DNA from: Nostoc carneum NIES-2107
GTDB taxonomy: Bacteria; Cyanobacteriota; Cyanobacteriia; Cyanobacteriales; Nostocaceae
Assembly: GCA_002368155.1 (NCBI GenBank)
Contig: AP018180.1
Span: forward strand, 682,001 to 746,000
Direction of reading: 5' to 3'
Length of the DNA stretch: 64,000 nt
Made by a program: the position numbers and the translations under genes. The notes under the pieces were generated by a model that was not told the DNA's origin, made no database searches, and saw only the letters and a program-made list of their open reading frames with translations. This document shows, piece by piece, positions 33,842-41,972 of the stretch (within the stretch, counting starts at the first letter, position 1; each line of letters starts with the position of its first letter).

Positions 33842-36478
33842 ATGAGGAAGATTAAAAAGTTTGTGGTGTTGATGGCGATCGCAGTTTTATTATCCGTGAC
33901 ATCGCCAGGGTTAGCGCAAGTGATAAATATTGCTCAAGTTCCTAGTTTATCTGTGGAACAGCAGGCGCGAAATTCCTACGCTAAAGGGCAGTTTGCAGAG
34001 GCGGCGCAGTTATTTCAACAAGCAGCTAAAGGTTATCAAGCAGCTAAAGAACCCATCCTGCAAGCGTTGAGTTTGAGTAATCTATCGCTGTGTTATCAAC
34101 AGTTGGGACAGTGGGATGATGCGAACCGGGCAATTACAGAAAGTGTTGATATTTTAAATACTATAAAAGATGCAAAAGCTGAGAAATCATTGGCTTTAGC
34201 TCAAGCTTTAGATATTCGAGGTGGGTTACAATTAGCACGCGGTCAAGCTGAGGCGGCTTTGAAATCGTGGGAGGGTGCGACATCTTTATATAGTCAGTTG
34301 CAAAAACCAAGTAAGGCACTGACAAGTCAAGTTAACCAAGCACAGGCTTTCCAAAATTTAGGTCTTTATAAAAAAGCAATTTCTCTACTAGAAACAGCGT
34401 TAAAGTTACCGCAGATTTCTAATAGTAAGACTGAACAAATCAAACCTTTATTAGAAAAAGTAGCTGCAACACCAGAAACAGCAACAGCATTGCGAACTTT
34501 GGGTGAGTCGCTGCGGGTTGTGGGGAATTTCCCCCAAGCAAATTTAATTTTGTCACGCAGTTTAGCGATCGCACAGCAGTTAAAGTTAGCTGAAATCGTT
34601 ACTCTCAACCAAATCAGCCTCGGTAATCTCACCCGCGCGCAAATCAGCTTGAATAAGGCTAACAAGACTGAGATTGATCCTCAGACTGCAATCAATTACT
34701 ACCAACAAGCTGCCGCATCTGGAATCCCAGATTTAAAAGTGCAAGCGCAAGTAAATCAACTCAGCTTGCTGGTGGAGACGAAGCAGTTAGATGCAGCCAA
34801 AGCATTGTTACCACAAGTACAACAACAAATTGCAGCGCTACCTGCTAGTCGGAGTGCGATCGCCTCACGGGTAAATTTGGCGCAAACAATGATCCAAATG
34901 CAAAAGCAAGCGGTTGAGCAGATTAATTGGGAAGAAGTCGCTAAACTGCTGGCAATAGCGGTACAACAAGCTAAAGATTTGGGAGATGTACGGATACAAG
35001 CTGATGCCATAGGTAGCTTAGGTCACCTTTACGAACAAACAAAACAATGGGCAGATGCAGAAAAATTAACTCAACGAGCAGTGCAATTAGGGCAACAAAT
35101 TAACGCCGGAGATATCGCCTATCGTTGGCAATGGCAATTAGGTAGAGTGTTGGCAGCCCAAGGGAAAAATAATAGTGCGATCGCAGCTTACAAAGAAGCT
35201 GTGAGTACCATTAAATCCCTGCGTGCAGACTTAGCCGCCGCTAATCCCGATTTGCAATTTTCCTTCCGCGAAGCAGTTGAACCAATTCACCGTCAACTCG
35301 TCGCCTTACTTGTAGACTCCAATCAAAAAGATAATTTAAAGACAGCGCGAGATGTCATTGAAGGATTGCAATTAGTCGAACTCGATAACTTTTTCCGAGA
35401 AGCTTGTCTCAACGGTAACCCTGCACAAGTAGATCAGGTTGATACAAAAGCCGCAGTCATTTACCCGATTATTTTAGAAAATCAACTAGCGATTATTGCC
35501 AGCTTACCCAATTCCCAAAACAAAGCCGAAACGAAAGATAGCCGTGATTTTCGCTATTATAAAACCCCTATCAGCAGGAAAGATATTGAGACGCGAGCAT
35601 CTGACCTCCGCAGAAGTCTGAACGAAAACACAGTTATGGATCTGGCGCTGCCCAGACTGCAAAAAATGTATGATTTAGTAGTTCGTCCAGCAGCAGACGA
35701 CTTAGCCGCCAGTAAGGTAGAGACATTGGTATTTGTCTTAGATGGAGTGTTGCGGAATATTCCCATAGCAGCGCTGCATGATGGTAAACAATACCTTGTA
35801 GAGAAATACAGCATAGCCCTGACACCAGGACTACAATTATTAGCACCGCGATCGCTCAAACAAGAACGCTTAGGAGCCTTGGTAGGTGGACTGAGTGAAG
35901 GGCGTTCGGGATTTGAAGCCCTACCCAATGTTGAGCAAGAAGTCGAAAAAATTCAATCGGAACTACCTTCTCAAGTCCTGATTAACGAAAATTTTACTAG
36001 TTCTGGTTTCCAGTCGAAAATTTCTGCTGTTTCCTTCCCCATTGTCCACTTAGCAACCCACGGACAATTTAGTTCCCAAGCCGATGAAACATTTATTCTC
36101 ACCTGGGATGGCAAAATTAAAGTTAACGAACTCAGCGGTGTATTAAAAACAGTCGAAGTATCTCGCAGCAACTCCTTGGAACTCCTAGTACTCAGCGCTT
36201 GCGAAACAGCCGCAGGTGATGATCGTTCCGCCCTAGGATTAGCCGGTGTAGCAGTACGTTCTGGCGCACGCAGTACAGTAGCAACACTCTGGCGCGTTGA
36301 CGATGAAGCCACAGCCAAACTCATGAGCAACTTTTACGATCAACTAGTGAAAGCCAAGGAAACAGGTATTTCCAAAGCCGAAGCCCTACGACTTGCCCAA
36401 GTTGCCATTTTAAAGAACCCAGACTATCAATCACCCTACTTCTGGGGAGCTTTTGTATTGCTAGGGAATTGGACTTAA
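33842..36478 (+). CDS. Exported TPR-CHAT caspase-like protease
   Basis: I take the ATG at 33842, preceded by AGAGAGGAG, giving 878 residues. The frame stays open to 33773, but that part reads through a CGCAGAGG repeat. The N-terminus is a clear signal peptide (MRKIKKFVVLMAIAVLLSV, then GLAQ). TPR-type helices fill about 35-480, including NSYAKGQFAEAAQLFQQAAK and LYEQTKQWADAEKLTQRAVQ. The CHAT domain (about 590-875) has catalytic H740 in VHLATHGQF and C787 in LLVLSACETAAGDD, and SYFWGAFVL-like QSPYFWGAFVLLG at the end. An exported caspase-like protease next to TpsA genes suggests it acts on surface or periplasmic proteins, though the target is unknown. Confidence 0.9.
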   Translation: MRKIKKFVVLMAIAVLLSVTSPGLAQVINIAQVPSLSVEQQARNSYAKGQFAEAAQLFQQAAKGYQAAKEPILQALSLSNLSLCYQQLGQWDDANRAITESVDILNTIKDAKAEKSLALAQALDIRGGLQLARGQAEAALKSWEGATSLYSQLQKPSKALTSQVNQAQAFQNLGLYKKAISLLETALKLPQISNSKTEQIKPLLEKVAATPETATALRTLGESLRVVGNFPQANLILSRSLAIAQQLKLAEIVTLNQISLGNLTRAQISLNKANKTEIDPQTAINYYQQAAASGIPDLKVQAQVNQLSLLVETKQLDAAKALLPQVQQQIAALPASRSAIASRVNLAQTMIQMQKQAVEQINWEEVAKLLAIAVQQAKDLGDVRIQADAIGSLGHLYEQTKQWADAEKLTQRAVQLGQQINAGDIAYRWQWQLGRVLAAQGKNNSAIAAYKEAVSTIKSLRADLAAANPDLQFSFREAVEPIHRQLVALLVDSNQKDNLKTARDVIEGLQLVELDNFFREACLNGNPAQVDQVDTKAAVIYPIILENQLAIIASLPNSQNKAETKDSRDFRYYKTPISRKDIETRASDLRRSLNENTVMDLALPRLQKMYDLVVRPAADDLAASKVETLVFVLDGVLRNIPIAALHDGKQYLVEKYSIALTPGLQLLAPRSLKQERLGALVGGLSEGRSGFEALPNVEQEVEKIQSELPSQVLINENFTSSGFQSKISAVSFPIVHLATHGQFSSQADETFILTWDGKIKVNELSGVLKTVEVSRSNSLELLVLSACETAAGDDRSALGLAGVAVRSGARSTVATLWRVDDEATAKLMSNFYDQLVKAKETGISKAEALRLAQVAILKNPDYQSPYFWGAFVLLGNWT

Positions 36479-36494
36479 TCGTCATTGCATCGCG

Positions 36495-36674
36495 TACATT
36501 AACAATGTGACCCCATACAATCGCAATGTATGTCGATACATTAACAATGTGACCCCATACAATCACAATGTAAATCGATACATTAACAATGTGACCCTAT
36601 ACAATTGCTATGTAAATCGATGCATTAACAATGTTACGCGATACAATCGCAATGTAAGTCGATACATTAACATT
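36495..36674. repeat. Tandem repeat, 42-bp unit, four full copies and a part
   Basis: TACATTAAC or a one-base variant recurs at 36495, 36537, 36579, 36621 and 36663, always 42 bases apart. Each unit also holds CAATGTGACCCCATACAAT and CAATGTAA-type sequence, with ACATT/AATGT arms that can fold. Units differ by a few bases. It starts 16 bases after the TPR-CHAT stop codon. 42 bases is 14 codons, so the minus strand has a repeating frame, but no gene is evident. Confidence 0.95.
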
Positions 36675-36753
36675 GCAGGCTAATATTCCCGGATAAGGAC
36701 GCAGGGGAGCAGAGGAAGCAGAGGAGCAGGGAGCAGGGAGCAGGGGGAGAATA

Positions 36754-36790
36754 AATTACCAATTACCAATTACCAATTACCCATTACCAA
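36754..36790. repeat. TTACCAA heptanucleotide repeat
   Basis: About five copies of the 7-base AATTACC unit, preceded by GGGAGCA heptamers (about 36725-36748). This is the same short-repeat family as 3824-3893. It separates the 42-bp array from the histidine kinase promoter region. Confidence 0.9.
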
Positions 36791-36822
36791 ACACCCAATG
36801 CCCCATGCCCCATTCCCCAATA

Positions 36823-36854
36823 TTGCATAAGTCTCCCCCACCCAGAACTATAAG
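36823..36854 (+). promoter_or_regulatory. Shared upstream motif, copy 3 (before the histidine kinase)
   Basis: TTGCAT (36823-36828) and TATAAG (36849-36854) are 20 bases apart, with AAGTCTCCCCCACC and CAGAAC between. TATAAGGAA and TTAG follow, as in copy 1 at 18016. It lies 62 bases before the TTG start at 36885, which has a GGAGGG site (36873-36878). Confidence 0.6.
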
Positions 36855-36884
36855 GAATTAGCTGAAAGTTACGGAGGGATTACC

Positions 36885-37823
36885 TTGTTAGAAGATTTGT
36901 ATACACCGGAACAACTCAGTCAGATGCATCAGCAGTTGTGGCAGTGCGTCTTGGAATTTGCTAATCTTTCAGCCGCGCAAGAACGTAACCGCATTGCGCG
37001 AGAGTTACATGATTCTCTCGGACACGCCCTCACAGCACTGAACATTCAATTACAAACAGCCAGTAAACTTTGCAAACCCGATCCCAATCAAGCCCAAGAG
37101 TTTCTGGATGAAGCACATAAATTAGTTGCGATCGCAACTCAAGAAGTTCGCCAATCTGTGAAAGCTTTACGCAGCGATCCTCTAGCTGGCAAATCTCTCG
37201 AAACCCTGATTGAATCTTTAGTACGGGATTTTCATCTAACCACTGGGATTGTACCGGAAGTGGAGATGAATTTAGCGATCGCTTTATTACCTCAGTTTAC
37301 TGCTCCCCTTTATCGCATTATCCAAGAAGCACTCAACAATATTCGTAAATATGCCCAAGCAACGGCAGTACAAATTCATCTTTCCACAACAGCAAATGGA
37401 GTTTATTTAACCATTCAAGATAACGGACGGGGATTTGATGCCCAAAAAGTAGCCAATGGTTACGGATTGCGGGGAATGCAAGAACGCATCGCCGTTTTAC
37501 AAGGACATTTTCAATTAGTATCGCAGCCTGGAGCAGGTTGTTGCATAACCGTTGAAATCCCTATGCAAATATATAATATCCACGACATAACTAATAATTT
37601 AGGTGCAATTCGGGAACTACCACAACTCCCACAAATGCCTCATACATTAAATGAAATACCCGAAATACCACAAATACCTCAAATACAAGAAATATCAAAC
37701 ATATCACTAATACCTGAAATATCCATTCCCCAAGAACCCAAGCCAATACTCCAATACCAGCAAGTAACAATTGGTGAATGGCAACCGCTCAATTTACATG
37801 AATGGCTAGAAGATAGGGGGTAG
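36885..37823 (+). CDS. Soluble NarL-type (HisKA_3) histidine kinase
   Basis: This 312-residue kinase starts at TTG with GGAGGG six bases upstream. The dimerisation domain carries the phospho-acceptor H42 in RIARELHDSLGHALTALNIQ. The ATPase domain has the N-box (QEALNNIRKYAQA) and G-boxes (QDNGRGF, NGYGLRGMQERI). There is no transmembrane segment or sensor domain before the His, so the input must come from a partner. After the catalytic core (about residue 230) an unusual tail repeats IPEIPQIPQIQEIS-like text. A membrane protein resembling only the dimerisation domain (38132-38587) and a NarL-type response regulator (38646-39299) follow, probably forming one circuit. Confidence 0.9.
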   Translation: MLEDLYTPEQLSQMHQQLWQCVLEFANLSAAQERNRIARELHDSLGHALTALNIQLQTASKLCKPDPNQAQEFLDEAHKLVAIATQEVRQSVKALRSDPLAGKSLETLIESLVRDFHLTTGIVPEVEMNLAIALLPQFTAPLYRIIQEALNNIRKYAQATAVQIHLSTTANGVYLTIQDNGRGFDAQKVANGYGLRGMQERIAVLQGHFQLVSQPGAGCCITVEIPMQIYNIHDITNNLGAIRELPQLPQMPHTLNEIPEIPQIPQIQEISNISLIPEISIPQEPKPILQYQQVTIGEWQPLNLHEWLEDRG

Positions 37824-37853
37824 GGACTGGGGATTGGGGACTGGGGACTGGGG

Positions 37854-37968
37854 AATGAGTAATGAGTAATGAGTAATGAGTAATGAGTAATGAGTAATGA
37901 GTAATGAGTAATGAGTAATGGGAAAAATCTCTATTACCAATTACCAATTACCAATTACCAATTACCAA
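37854..37968. repeat. Heptanucleotide repeats (AATGAGT, then TTACCAA)
   Basis: Nine and a half copies of AATGAGT (37854-37920) are followed by about five copies of TTACCAA (37934-37968), after a run of GGGGACT-type heptamers (37825-37850). These fill most of the 308-base gap between the histidine kinase and the kinase-like membrane gene, and no gene is seen there. Confidence 0.95.
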
Positions 37969-38131
37969 CCTACAACTTTGGTCTGACTCCCACAGATAAC
38001 CTCATACTTTTTATCTATACCAGCGATTGACTCTCAACTAAAGTAGGAAAAACTTAACAACAGATAGTCAAATAATTAAAATCAGGTTTTAATAATGCAT
38101 ATAACCTTTTGTCAACCAAAGCGCCAAATAT

Positions 38132-38587
38132 ATGATTCCTGTTCTGTTGTTGACCCTAGGGTGCTTGATACTAGTTTGCCAATTAGTAAACGCACTATCA
38201 ATATATCGAGAGAAATCTCAACAATTAGTTTTAATTAAAGATAAGAATTATGAATTAATTAATTTGTATAAAGGCTTAGGTCAGTCGATGATGGCTTTAA
38301 ATATCCAACTGCAAGCAGCGCAGAAATTATGGACAGTCAAGCCAATAGAAGCACAAGAATCGCTGACTGAAGCTTACCAATTAAGTGGAGAATTGATGCG
38401 AGAAGTCCGACAAATTGTCAGAAGCATGGATACAGTAAATACTGTAGTTTGCTTAGAGTCAAACCCAAGCCAAAACATCCAAAATTGTTGGACTTACTTT
38501 ATTCAACCCACCTATGAAAAATCTGATATACTGCCCAATATCAGGCTTTTAGTCTCAGAAAAAAAGAAAATTACCCATGACCAATAA
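38132..38587 (+). CDS. Membrane-anchored histidine-kinase-like dimerisation protein lacking the His
   Basis: This 151-residue protein has an N-terminal transmembrane helix (MIPVLLLTLGCLILVCQLVN). Residues 41-100 align with the dimerisation domain of the kinase at 36885: INLYKGLGQSMMALNIQLQ against RELHDSLGHALTALNIQLQ, and EVRQIVRSM against EVRQSVKAL. Tyr46 takes the place of the phospho-acceptor His, and the adjacent Asp is Lys. There is no ATP-binding domain; the tail is short and unlike HATPase. It is therefore unlikely to be a kinase. It could recruit the soluble kinase to the membrane as a heterodimer or block it, or it could be a decaying paralogue. The open frame and neat spacing to the response regulator (58 bases) favour a working protein. 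Confidence 0.7.
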   Translation: MIPVLLLTLGCLILVCQLVNALSIYREKSQQLVLIKDKNYELINLYKGLGQSMMALNIQLQAAQKLWTVKPIEAQESLTEAYQLSGELMREVRQIVRSMDTVNTVVCLESNPSQNIQNCWTYFIQPTYEKSDILPNIRLLVSEKKKITHDQ

Positions 38588-38645
38588 CAAAATATTTAAC
38601 TTTTGTAATTGGTCTCTACAATCTTAAAACCCAAAATCCAAAATT

Positions 38646-39299
38646 ATGATGATTCGCTTATTACTTGTAGATGACCAAAGTTTAGTTCGCCAAGGTCTGA
38701 AAGCAATGCTGAGTTTAGAATCAGACTTAGAAATTGTGGGTATGGCAGAAAATGGAGAAGAGGCAATTGCACAAGTTGAAAAATTACAACCAGATGTTGT
38801 ATTAATGGATGTGCGAATGCCAGTAATGAATGGTGCTACTGCTACCCGCATCATCTGCGAAAAATTTCCTCAAGTCAAAGTTTTAGTTTTAAGTACTTAC
38901 GATGATGACCATGATGTGAATGAAGCCATTCGCTCTGGTGCAAAAGGTTATCTTTTAAAAGATATGCCTTCAGAAGAACTTGTTAACGCGATTCGCAGCG
39001 TTCATCGCGGATATGCACAACTCGCACCCGGGCTTTTAGAACGAGTGATTATGCAAAAACAAGCCCAACCAACGCCACCTCAACCTGTTCACCCAGCATT
39101 AACTTCATTAACACCAAGAGAATTAGATGTAGCGAAGTTAGTTGCAGTTGGTGCAACGAATCAAGAAATCGCTCAACAGCTATTTATTTCAGAAAGTACA
39201 GTAAAAACCCATATTAATAGCATTTTTAATCGTCTAAATATTAAGAATCGCGCTCAACTAGCGATTTATGCCAATTCTGTTTGTTCACCTGGCTTATAA
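38646..39299 (+). CDS. NarL/FixJ family response regulator
   Basis: This 217-residue protein has a receiver domain (1-120) with acidic D9/D10, phospho-acceptor D55 in VVLMDVRMP, the conserved Thr/Ser in VLVLSTYDDD and the Lys in GYLLKDM. A linker with Gln and Pro follows, then a LuxR-type helix-turn-helix (LTPRELDVAKLVAVGATNQE, ISESTVKTHINSIFNRL). It is a DNA-binding transcription factor and the natural partner of the HisKA_3 kinase two genes upstream. The shared upstream motif before three nearby genes is a candidate target, but no binding data support this. Confidence 0.95.
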   Translation: MMIRLLLVDDQSLVRQGLKAMLSLESDLEIVGMAENGEEAIAQVEKLQPDVVLMDVRMPVMNGATATRIICEKFPQVKVLVLSTYDDDHDVNEAIRSGAKGYLLKDMPSEELVNAIRSVHRGYAQLAPGLLERVIMQKQAQPTPPQPVHPALTSLTPRELDVAKLVAVGATNQEIAQQLFISESTVKTHINSIFNRLNIKNRAQLAIYANSVCSPGL

Positions 39300-39825
39300 G
39301 AATTTTCTATCAAAACTATTCAAAAATATTTGCGATTAGTGACTGAGTACTGGTATATTCAGGGAAAAGGTTTGGCTAATTACCAAACCTTATGAATAGA
39401 AGTGAAAGACTCAAGTCAATTAAATCATTCTTACCATTGCGAGTAAATCTACCTTAAGGATGTATGCAGATAAGGTAGATACTGTTATTGAAATGTGGCA
39501 GCATAATTTAACAATATGGGCATGGGGCATTGGGCATTGGGCATTGGGCATTGGGCATTGAAAAGACAGATTTTTATGCTGGGTTATGCGAAAACTTTTT
39601 GGGCTTTTGAAGGCTAGTTCTTTCAACAGAGGGAACCTCCGCACAAATTTCCATCTCCCAGTTAAAACCTTAGATAAGGCAGTAGCGATTTGTGATTGGC
39701 TAATTAGTTGTGAAAAATCAGATACTCGACTTTTTAAAGGAGTCAGGTATCTGACGCTTTCAATTCTTACAAATCAAATGGGATCTGTATATATTTAAGC
39801 AGTATCACAAATTGCTATAGAGCTT
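39300..39825. other. Intergenic region with GGGCATT repeat
   Basis: The region between the response regulator and the DUF732-like gene has a run of GGGCATT heptamers at 39518-39560. A plus-strand frame at 39586-39798 (70 residues) has no recognisable features and no ribosome-binding site, so I do not call it a gene. Nothing else is evident. Confidence 0.6.
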
Positions 39826-40203
39826 TTATGAGTCTGGTGTTAAAATCTGTTGTCTATATTGCGGACAATAAAAAGCCACACCCCCACCAGTTATAGTTGC
39901 GATATAGGATGCGATATATTTTGCATCCCGTTGTGATAGATTGCTATCTGCAAGACTCTCGATAATGTACTCAGCAATTTCATTGACTGTTGAACCGCTA
40001 TTAAGCGCACTACAAACTGATATGCCATGTTCAATTTTCTTATCGTTTGGAATCATAGACAAAGGATTGCCATCATCTATTAACTTATTGTTAACAGCTT
40101 GAAGAAATATATCATTAGATGAGGACTTATATTGAGCGTTAGCTGGTAGAGATGAAACCATACTAAAAATTGCAACAAAAGGAATAACTAGAAGCTTGTT
40201 CAT
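39826..40203 (-). CDS. Small secreted DUF732-like protein
   Basis: This 125-residue protein has a signal peptide (MNKLLVIPFVAIFSMVSSLP, then ANAQ). The mature part resembles DUF732: SVCSALNSGSTVNEIAEYII, SQRDAKYIASYIATI and a terminal VAFYCPQYRQQI. The two Cys, in SVCSAL and FYCPQ, would form a disulphide. The family is small, exported and of unknown function. A GGAGGTG ribosome-binding site (from CACCTCC at 40210-40216 on the plus strand) precedes the start well. It is divergent from the NB-ARC gene. Confidence 0.75.
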   Translation of the reverse strand: MNKLLVIPFVAIFSMVSSLPANAQYKSSSNDIFLQAVNNKLIDDGNPLSMIPNDKKIEHGISVCSALNSGSTVNEIAEYIIESLADSNLSQRDAKYIASYIATITGGGVAFYCPQYRQQILTPDS

Positions 40204-40308
40204 TGCAACACCTCCAAAAAATGATGTGAGTTATTTACATACTTAAAAGCTGATAGGCTTCCCGCCGATGAGAGAATATTAAGTCTTGTAGTCCATTTAA
40301 GGTAAGCC

Positions 40309-40351
40309 CCAGAATGGGTCACTTTGGAGTATCCAGAATGGGTCACTTTGG
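40309..40351. repeat. Two 19-bp direct repeats before the NB-ARC gene
   Basis: CCAGAATGGGTCACTTTGG occurs exactly at 40309-40327 and 40333-40351, a spacing of 24 bases. It lies in the 234-base divergent intergenic region between the DUF732-like gene and the NB-ARC gene. It could be an operator with two sites, or a trace of a mobile element end. Confidence 0.9.
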
Positions 40352-40437
40352 GTCTGTTTTTAAACCTTATTCAGATACTTTCCGAGCCAACTGTGGTCAT
40401 ATAATATAATGGGCGCAGACTTTTATATTTAAGATAT

Positions 40438-41709
40438 ATGGGTTTAAAAGCATCTGAGGAAGGCAAGCGCAAAATTTGGAAAGCTCTTGCAGATAAGGGG
40501 TTGCAACGTACAAGTAAAGAAACTTTGAATAGGATAGAATCGGAACTTTATTATATATCAGACAAAACTTGGAAACGTTTTGTGTATGCAGAGCGTCCTA
40601 TTAGAGATAAAACCTTTAAGGACTGTTGCGAGTTTTTAGGTTTAAATTCGGAAGAAATTGTTGATTCTTCGCAACCATCACAACCATCGAAATATGATTG
40701 GGATTCAGCCCCATCAGCTGAAATTTATTTTTATGGGCGTGATGAGGATATGAAAAAATTAGAAAAATGGGTACTAGATGAACACTACCGTTGGATTATT
40801 CTTTATGGTTTTGGTGGAATAGGTAAAACTCAGTTAGCAGTAAAACTGGCAGAACAGGTAGAAAAACAAAATAAATTTGACAAATTAATTTGGCAACAGA
40901 TATCTTATAGTACTCCTAAAGACCAGCTAGTCAGTGAATTGCTAGATCGCTTATTACCCAATAGCGAGCAAATAATTAGTAATGTAGAAAAAAAGTTTTT
41001 GGAAGAGTTAAAACGCCAAAAGATATTAATAATTTTGAATGAACACGAATTATTTGAAAAGGAAGAACAGGCTAATGATAACCGGGACAGCTACAAACAT
41101 TATTGTAATTTTTTACGTCAGTTAAGCTGGGAACGTCATCAAAGTTGTATTATATTGACCACTCGTGAAAAACCTAATAATCTTGATGCAGTCACAAGTT
41201 TTGTCAAAGCTCATGAGCTTAAAGGATTAGATGTAAATGCAGGTTGCCAACTTTTGAGTGATGGTATTGGCTATCCCAAGAATCTAACATCTGATGAACA
41301 AGCTAGAAAAGAGCTAGTACATAGATATGATGGAAATCCTTTAGCGCTAAAACTCGTAGCTGGTTTGATTCGCGAGCATTATAGTAACGAACGAAAGTTT
41401 GTTGATATACATAACAAAAGTCTGGTTGTACCAGAGGAAATTGAAACTATCCTCGCGTCGGTCACTAAAGACTTAAATACATTCCAAAAAAAGATTTTGT
41501 GCTACTTAGCTAAAGTATCTGATCCAATTTCTCGCGACGAACTAGATAGCAATTTGCCTAATGGAATGCATGGTTCAGAACTTCCAAGAGTTTTGGAAAC
41601 TCTAAAACAGCGATCGCTAATACTATTAGTACAGGTGTCTGAGAGCAATGAATATTTTTATACATTGCAACCAATGGTCAGAAAGTTTGTTCTGCGACAA
41701 CTGACATAA
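40438..41709 (+). CDS. Short NB-ARC (STAND) ATPase with N-terminal HTH-like domain
   Basis: This 423-residue protein has a cyanobacterial N-terminal domain (1-75, ISDKTWKRFVYAERPIRD and CCEFLGLNSEEIVD), which I take as an HTH-like or protein-interaction module. NB-ARC covers about 90-400: Walker A GFGGIGKTQLA (124-134), Walker B-like ILIILNEHE (196-204), sensor ILTTRE and GNPLALKL. The Walker B Asp is replaced by Asn201-Glu202, so ATP hydrolysis may be altered. No WD40, TPR or other repeats follow, which is unusual for STAND proteins. A Ser/Thr kinase gene starts 263 bases later on the same strand. Role is unknown; NB-ARC proteins act as inducible switches in signalling or defence. Confidence 0.8.
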   Translation: MGLKASEEGKRKIWKALADKGLQRTSKETLNRIESELYYISDKTWKRFVYAERPIRDKTFKDCCEFLGLNSEEIVDSSQPSQPSKYDWDSAPSAEIYFYGRDEDMKKLEKWVLDEHYRWIILYGFGGIGKTQLAVKLAEQVEKQNKFDKLIWQQISYSTPKDQLVSELLDRLLPNSEQIISNVEKKFLEELKRQKILIILNEHELFEKEEQANDNRDSYKHYCNFLRQLSWERHQSCIILTTREKPNNLDAVTSFVKAHELKGLDVNAGCQLLSDGIGYPKNLTSDEQARKELVHRYDGNPLALKLVAGLIREHYSNERKFVDIHNKSLVVPEEIETILASVTKDLNTFQKKILCYLAKVSDPISRDELDSNLPNGMHGSELPRVLETLKQRSLILLVQVSESNEYFYTLQPMVRKFVLRQLT

Positions 41710-41972
41710 AAATCTAGTCATCTGCCAAGCATAATTATGGCAGGTTATGGGAGTTAGTACTATGATTTTTATTCCTTAGAAGTATTTATAAAGTAAATAA
41801 TAAAGTTAATCTAGCATCCTATCATAAAATATTAATAGCTGAAATAATATTTATAATTCCACATTTTTTAATAGTGCGGGGTTCTAAATCTAAGTTTGAT
41901 TATTATTTTGTGCGTTCTTATGGCAAACTAAAGGATGATAGCTGAAATAAGCTTAGTTTGTCATTTTATTTT

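Noticed and set aside
36495-36674. CRISPR array
   Set aside because: The 42-bp units are directly adjacent with no unique spacers, and no cas genes are present.
39586-39798. 70-residue plus-strand frame after the GGGCATT repeat
   Set aside because: There is no recognisable motif or ribosome-binding site, and the length is within chance expectation.
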